A program made the position numbers and the translations under genes. Under the pieces are notes generated by a model, which searched no databases, had not been told where the DNA came from, and was given only the letters and a program-made list of their open reading frames with translations. Of a stretch of 24,319 bases of DNA, positions 20,655-24,319 are shown piece after piece. The DNA is from Folioceros fuciformis (Eukaryota; Anthocerotophyta; Anthocerotopsida; Anthocerotales). The number at the start of each line of letters is the position of its first letter. The first letter of the stretch is position 1. The stretch spans positions 1 to 24,319 of the forward strand of contig JBNGIO010005675.1 in the NCBI GenBank assembly GCA_049999805.1, given 5' to 3'.

Positions 20655-21068
20655 CCTCTATGAACTCCTGACCAGCTGCAGATTATGGTGGATGAAGCAA
20701 CAAGCTCAACATAATCGCATACTGCAGCTGACAGAGCACTTAGCTGTCTTGTGGCAGCGGGCTTGCAGCAGCACACTTGAATTGCGCGCGTAACTCCTCT
20801 TCAGGGTGCAGTGCAGGGATGGCGTCCAACTTCTTCACAGTTAGCCAGAGTTGCAACTGCCACTCCCAGCTAGCAATTTTGGGTGACGGCCCGCCATCTG
20901 TGTCTCAGCTCTGCGTGTCCTCCCACGTTTGTTCCTTCTTTGCTCTTCGCGCCAGTGCTGGTACAAGAGATACATCGCAATCACGAAGGAGCACAGTGCG
21001 AGGCATTGGGCTATGGACCCTGGCATGTTTGCGCCACCACACCCAGCTAACAAGCGTGCTCCGTTTAC
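20655..21068. other. Copia 3' untranslated region with an antisense ORF
   Basis: About 410 nt between the end of pol and the polypurine tract. On the minus strand, 21053-20841 is open for 70 codons and would encode one hydrophobic segment (CLALCSFVIAMYLLY) followed by a basic stretch (QRRNKRGRTRR). Whether it is expressed is unknown. A + frame over the same bases (20777-21127) shows no motif. Confidence 0.35.
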
Positions 21069-21075
21069 GGGGGCG
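21069..21075 (+). other. Short polypurine tract (GGGGGCG)
   Basis: A G-run immediately before the 3' LTR is where plus-strand DNA priming should start. It is short and has one C, so it is called by position as much as by composition. Confidence 0.55.
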
Positions 21076-21275
21076 TGTTAGAAGAGAATTCTGTTATAAT
21101 TCTCTTATAAACGAAGCCGCTTATTAGATATTAGTTATTATTTAATAACTAGGTTAATTTGAATCGACACAACCTTAGACAGTTTTGATATATAAGATAC
21201 TCTGTATATTCATGATAATTAATTCTCTTTATTCTTAGCACTGTGTGCGTGTGAGTACATCTGGTTTTATGAACA
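21076..21275 (+). repeat. 3' LTR, 200 bp, identical to the 5' LTR
   Basis: It runs from TGTTAG to GAACA, offset 6257 from the 5' LTR, with no difference found when the two were read against each other. It supplies the polyadenylation region for the element's RNA. Confidence 0.97.
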
Positions 21276-21280
21276 ATATG
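21276..21280 (+). repeat. Target-site duplication ATATG, right copy
   Basis: Identical to 14814-14818. Removing the element and one copy joins the two MULE parts in frame. Confidence 0.95.
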
Positions 21281-21806
21281 AACATGTTTTATTTGGAGCA
21301 AGAACCATTCCAGACAGAGCTGTCACATTTTCGTCAGACGAAGGGTCTACTTTGGCATATTGCATGTCCTCTGAAGATAGTGAGAAAATATATGTTATTG
21401 AGGCAGCACACTCACCGTGGGCATTTTGTAGTTGTGCAATGGGACAAAAAGGTTTTCTATGCAAACATGTTGTGAAGGTGCAACAAGTTTGTGATGTATT
21501 TAAACATACTTCTCATGTTTTGCGCCTTGCATGGTGTATCAATGGATATCATGCTAGGGCAGAGGATGGAGGTAGTGCATTACCTGACCTCAATGTTGTT
21601 GTTGAGACCAATGTGATAGAAATGCATAACCTATAGGAAGTAATGCCACAAAACACGACTTGTAGTGCGACACCTAGTTTGAGGCAACCCAAAACCTTAG
21701 AAGATTTAAAGTTGAAAAGACCCCGAGACTTAGATGGAATATGTATAAGTATTCCAAGCATAGTCAAAGTACAACTTCATCGAGATGTCAGTGGCAATTG
21801 GGTTTA
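21276..21806 (+). pseudogene. MULE transposase, 3' part with SWIM zinc finger
   Basis: This continues the frame of 14725-14818: the TAT codon of the target site is followed by EHVLFGARTIPDRAVTFSSD, then CMSSEDSEKIYVIE and the SWIM finger FCSCAMGQKGFLCKHVVKV (CxCx8CxH, zinc ligands all present). SWIM fingers sit C-terminal to the catalytic domain in plant MULE and FAR1-type proteins and bind DNA or protein. A TAG at 21634-21636 interrupts the frame. The reading then stays open with a basic stretch (LKLKRPRDLDG) until TAG 21804-21806, which is inside the telomeric repeat. The natural C-terminus and the transposon's right end are therefore missing or lie elsewhere. Confidence 0.82.
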
Positions 21807-21823
21807 GGGTTTAGGGTTTAGGG
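21800..21823 (+). repeat. Interstitial telomeric repeat, (GGGTTTA)3GGG
   Basis: Three and a half perfect units of the plant telomere repeat lie exactly between the MULE tail and the truncated end of the minus-strand copia. Short telomeric tracts at rearrangement joints are known products of break repair involving telomerase or telomeric DNA capture; that origin is inferred here. Confidence 0.95.
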
Positions 21824-24025
21824 TGCCAGTTGCTGTGTCAAACACTTTATACCCCTTTATGCCTTCTGAATACCCCACAAAAAGCATCTGCTTTGCTTTG
21901 TAGTTGAGTTTTGTTCTCAGCTCCTTGGGTATGTGCACATAAACCTTGCACCCAAAGATCTTCAAGTGAGAAATAGCCGGCTTCTTACCCGTCCAGCGTT
22001 CAAAAGGGGTGGAGTCTTTGAAGGCTAATGTGGGAATTGAGTTTTGAATGTAGGTGGCTGTGTGTACTGCCTCTGCCCAGTACCTCCTTGATAATCCTGA
22101 TTGATACAGCATAGCTTTAGCTGCTTCTTGTAAGTATCGATTCTTAGATTCAGCAAGTGCGTTCTGACTAGAGGTGTATGGGATAGTAATCTACCTCCCT
22201 ATGCCGAGTGATCTGCAGTAGTCCTGGAAATCAGTGCTATTAAACTCCCCTCCTCCGTCACTACGAAGGACTTTCACCTTATTCCCAATTTGCCTTTGTG
22301 AAAAATTCACATAATCCATGAATCTCTCAAGTGCCTCAGATTTGTGGCGCAAAAAATATGTCATTGTGAAGCGACTATAGTCGTCCACAAGCACCATAAA
22401 ATACAGTGCTCCTCCAAGTGATCGGACGGACATTGGTCCGCATAAATCTGTATGCACCACAGCAAGAGTTTCCGTGGATCTATTTTGCTCATGAGGCTTC
22501 TTGGCATTTTGCTTGGGGAGTTTTGCATGCACACATGCGTCACAAAGCATGTCCACCTCGGGAATTGTCCAGGGAACCTGCTCTAGGTATAAGTGGGCAC
22601 CAACCATGCTCTTCATTTTGTTGTAATTTGGGTGTCCCAAATGACAGTGCCACAACAGCTGATTGCTATCTACATCTAGGCGCCTAGCCAGGTGCGCCTG
22701 AGGATGTGGGTTAATCACATGTATTCCAGCATGGGTGCGACAGTTGAGCCTATATAGGTCAGAGTCCAAAACTCCAATGGCCACATCGGATGAGTTTTGC
22801 TATCAACCAGTCTGCACTGCTTTTCGTCGAAGCTCACTTTGACGCTCCACTCTTGACACACATGTCTAACAGACATGAGGTTTTTCACCATCTGAGGCAC
22901 GTGAAGAACCTGCTTCAAAATTTTCAGGGAACCATCATGCAATCGAATTTTGACTGCCCCCACGCCAGCAATGCTCAGTCCGCTTTCATCACCTAACAAG
23001 ACGAACTATCCAGGTGAGTAATGTTGATAGTCATCAAAGCTGTCTCGATTATAGCAGTAGTGGGCTGATGCCCCCAAGTCCAAGAACCACCAGTGCTCAT
23101 CTGACTTGGCGTGCGCCAGAAACACAGTCAAGATGATATTGGAACTTGATGCCTTTGATTTTGTGACCACGTTAGCTTCAGGAGATCCAGATTTCTGTGG
23201 CTCACCAGCTGCCTTCTTGTGGCAGTCTGCCTCTATATGGCCTAGATTCCTACACCAATTGCAAGAGAGCTTTCGGTGATTCGGATTGGGTGGAGTTCTC
23301 ATGCCCACATTCTTGGGCCTCCCTTGCCACCCTGAACGGTTAGGGAAGCGACCTCCTCGACCACCTTTGGTTCCTCTTCCGGCGTAGAGTACACGACCGT
23401 GAGAGGACTGACCAGGTCCTTGGTTTGATCTCATCGCAGCCTCTTCTTCAAGCAAAGCTCCGATGGTGTTGGAGAGTGTAACAGTTGCTGCTGCGGCCGT
23501 GCGGAGAGTACTGCTTTGAGTACTAACAAACACTCTGTACTTGTCCGGCAGTGACATCAAGAGTGCAACGGAGGCCTTGAGCTCAGAAACCTTCGTCCCT
23601 CCTGTAGCTAGCTTCTGCCTCAAATGTCTGAAGTGCATGACGTGATCTTCGACCGTCTCCGAGTCTTTCATCTTGCAGTTCCAAAATGAACGTGTGGCCT
23701 GAACGAGTGATGATTGATTGGTTGTGGCAAACATCTGCGATAGAGCTGTCCATGCCAGATGTGCCGTAATAGCATCTTCGATGTGATGAATCATGCTGTT
23801 GTCAATAGTGAGTTCCAGGATAGCCCTGGCCTTCAAATCCTTCTTATTCCATGCCGTAATATCCGCAGCTGCCGCGTTTGGGCCTGGTTGAGGGGTAGAG
23901 CCATCCACCAACTCCCACAAGTCCTCGATCTTGAGGAGGGTCTTAACCCTGTGTGCCCAAACATCATAATTGGAACCTGAAAAACGGTCCTTATCTTTAT
24001 AGTCTAGCCTCATCGATGTCGCCAT
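21824..24025 (-). pseudogene. Truncated, decayed Ty1/copia gag-protease-integrase (second element)
   Basis: On the minus strand, Gag starts at ATG 24025-24023 (MATSMRLDYKDKDRFSGSNYD); the frame is open up to 24211. A CCHC knuckle CNWCRNLGHIEADC is at 23263-23222. The protease site reads WFLDLGASAHYC (23080-23069), with DLGA replacing the catalytic DSGA. A TAG (23008-23006) follows, then GDESGLSIAGVGAVKIRL, a frameshift near 22797, LLWHCHLGHPNYNKM...CDAC, and the integrase core HTDLCGPMSVRSLGG and LRSDGGGEFNS. A second TAG is at 22193-22191, then SQNALAESKNR (normally QNGVAERKNR) and the integrase C-terminal region to GYKVFDTATG. The copy ends there, at the telomeric repeat, with no RT, RNase H or 3' LTR. 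It differs clearly from the + element and is older. Confidence 0.9.
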
Positions 24026-24319
24026 AGCCGTTTGAATCCTGCGATGATAAGCCACTGACTGTGTAAGCCAATCAGGCAGATTACTCGCAAGCCAGCCTCG
24101 TGATTTTGTCGGAGGTGGAGACACCAACCTTGGCCTGCCCTGGCGATGATATCGCCCGGCCTCCTTTAATTCTTCAGTGGAGGTGGCTCGCTTAAGTGGC
24201 ATTCTGGGCATGCCACATCATTTGGCTTGTGTGCAGCTTCACGGTTTGAGTGGCTCTCGACATGGATGGACGTTGTATCACCAATGCCGTGTTGAGAATG
24301 ACCTGCAGCCTCACAAACA
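24026..24319. other. Leader region of the minus-strand copia element
   Basis: Upstream of the Gag start, still within the second copia element by position. An in-frame extension reaches 24211, but its sequence (RRIQTAMATSM...) gives no better start than 24025. No primer-binding site or LTR was seen before the window ends, so they probably lie beyond it. Confidence 0.45.

Larger units (their letters stand above)
14819..21275 (+). mobile_element. Complete Ty1/copia LTR retrotransposon (6457 bp)
   Basis: Order: 5' LTR (14819-15018), tRNA-iMet-type primer site (15019-15030), leader ORF (15267-15824), gag-protease-integrase-RT-RNase H frame (16146-20654), short purine tract (21069-21075), and 3' LTR (21076-21275). 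Integrase before RT defines copia, not gypsy. The two LTRs are identical by direct reading over all 200 nt, start TG and end CA, and are flanked by ATATG duplications, so the insertion is recent and unrearranged. The element sits within a MULE coding exon. One in-frame TGA (19581-19583) interrupts RT. Confidence 0.97.

Overview
This window looks like nuclear DNA of a land plant, probably a non-seed plant such as a moss or lycophyte. The evidence is spliced genes with short introns (mostly 80-130 nt), plant-type telomeric repeats (TTTAGGG), a plant XIP-class aquaporin, a plant SYP5-type SNARE, an ENY2 gene, and Ty1/copia, MULE and PIF/Harbinger elements. The lineage is an inference from family knowledge and was not tested.

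Layout. (1) 0.9-3.1 kb: remains of a PIF/Harbinger-like element. A trihelix (Myb/SANT-like) reading frame on + converges on a DDE transposase on -, and both carry frameshifts and stops. (2) 4.1-11.3 kb: a gene island. ENY2 (-, 4 exons, 101 aa) is divergent from a hydrophilic LTI65/RD29-like stress protein (+, 3 exons, 378 aa), with an intergenic region rich in ACGT cores between them. A 157-bp tandem duplication follows. Next come an XIP-like aquaporin (+, 4 exons, 431 aa) and, convergent with it, the 3' exons of a SYP5-type Qc-SNARE (-) whose N-terminal exons cannot be found. Most of these exons are short and were recovered by matching splice sites, reading phase and family motifs, not by long ORFs. 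(3) 11.3-12.6 kb: AT-rich DNA and a 4-copy tandem repeat. (4) 12.65-24.3 kb: a nested transposon island. A decayed MULE transposase with a SWIM zinc finger is split by a complete Ty1/copia retrotransposon (14819-21275). That element has identical 200-bp LTRs, a perfect 5-bp target duplication (ATATG), a tRNA-iMet-type primer site, an extra 185-aa leader ORF, and a gag-pol frame interrupted by one TGA. The MULE tail ends in three TTTAGGG telomeric units, directly joined to a second, older, truncated copia element on -.

How the parts relate. The host genes have unrelated housekeeping or stress roles (SAGA/TREX-2, dehydration response, channel, vacuolar/endosomal membrane fusion). The retroelements record an order of events: the MULE decayed first; a break was joined to an old copia fragment with telomeric DNA at the seam; the + copia inserted recently. 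The order of the first two events is inferred. The points most worth checking are the telomeric seam, the nearly intact copia with its leader ORF, and the truncated SNARE with a probable GC-AG intron.
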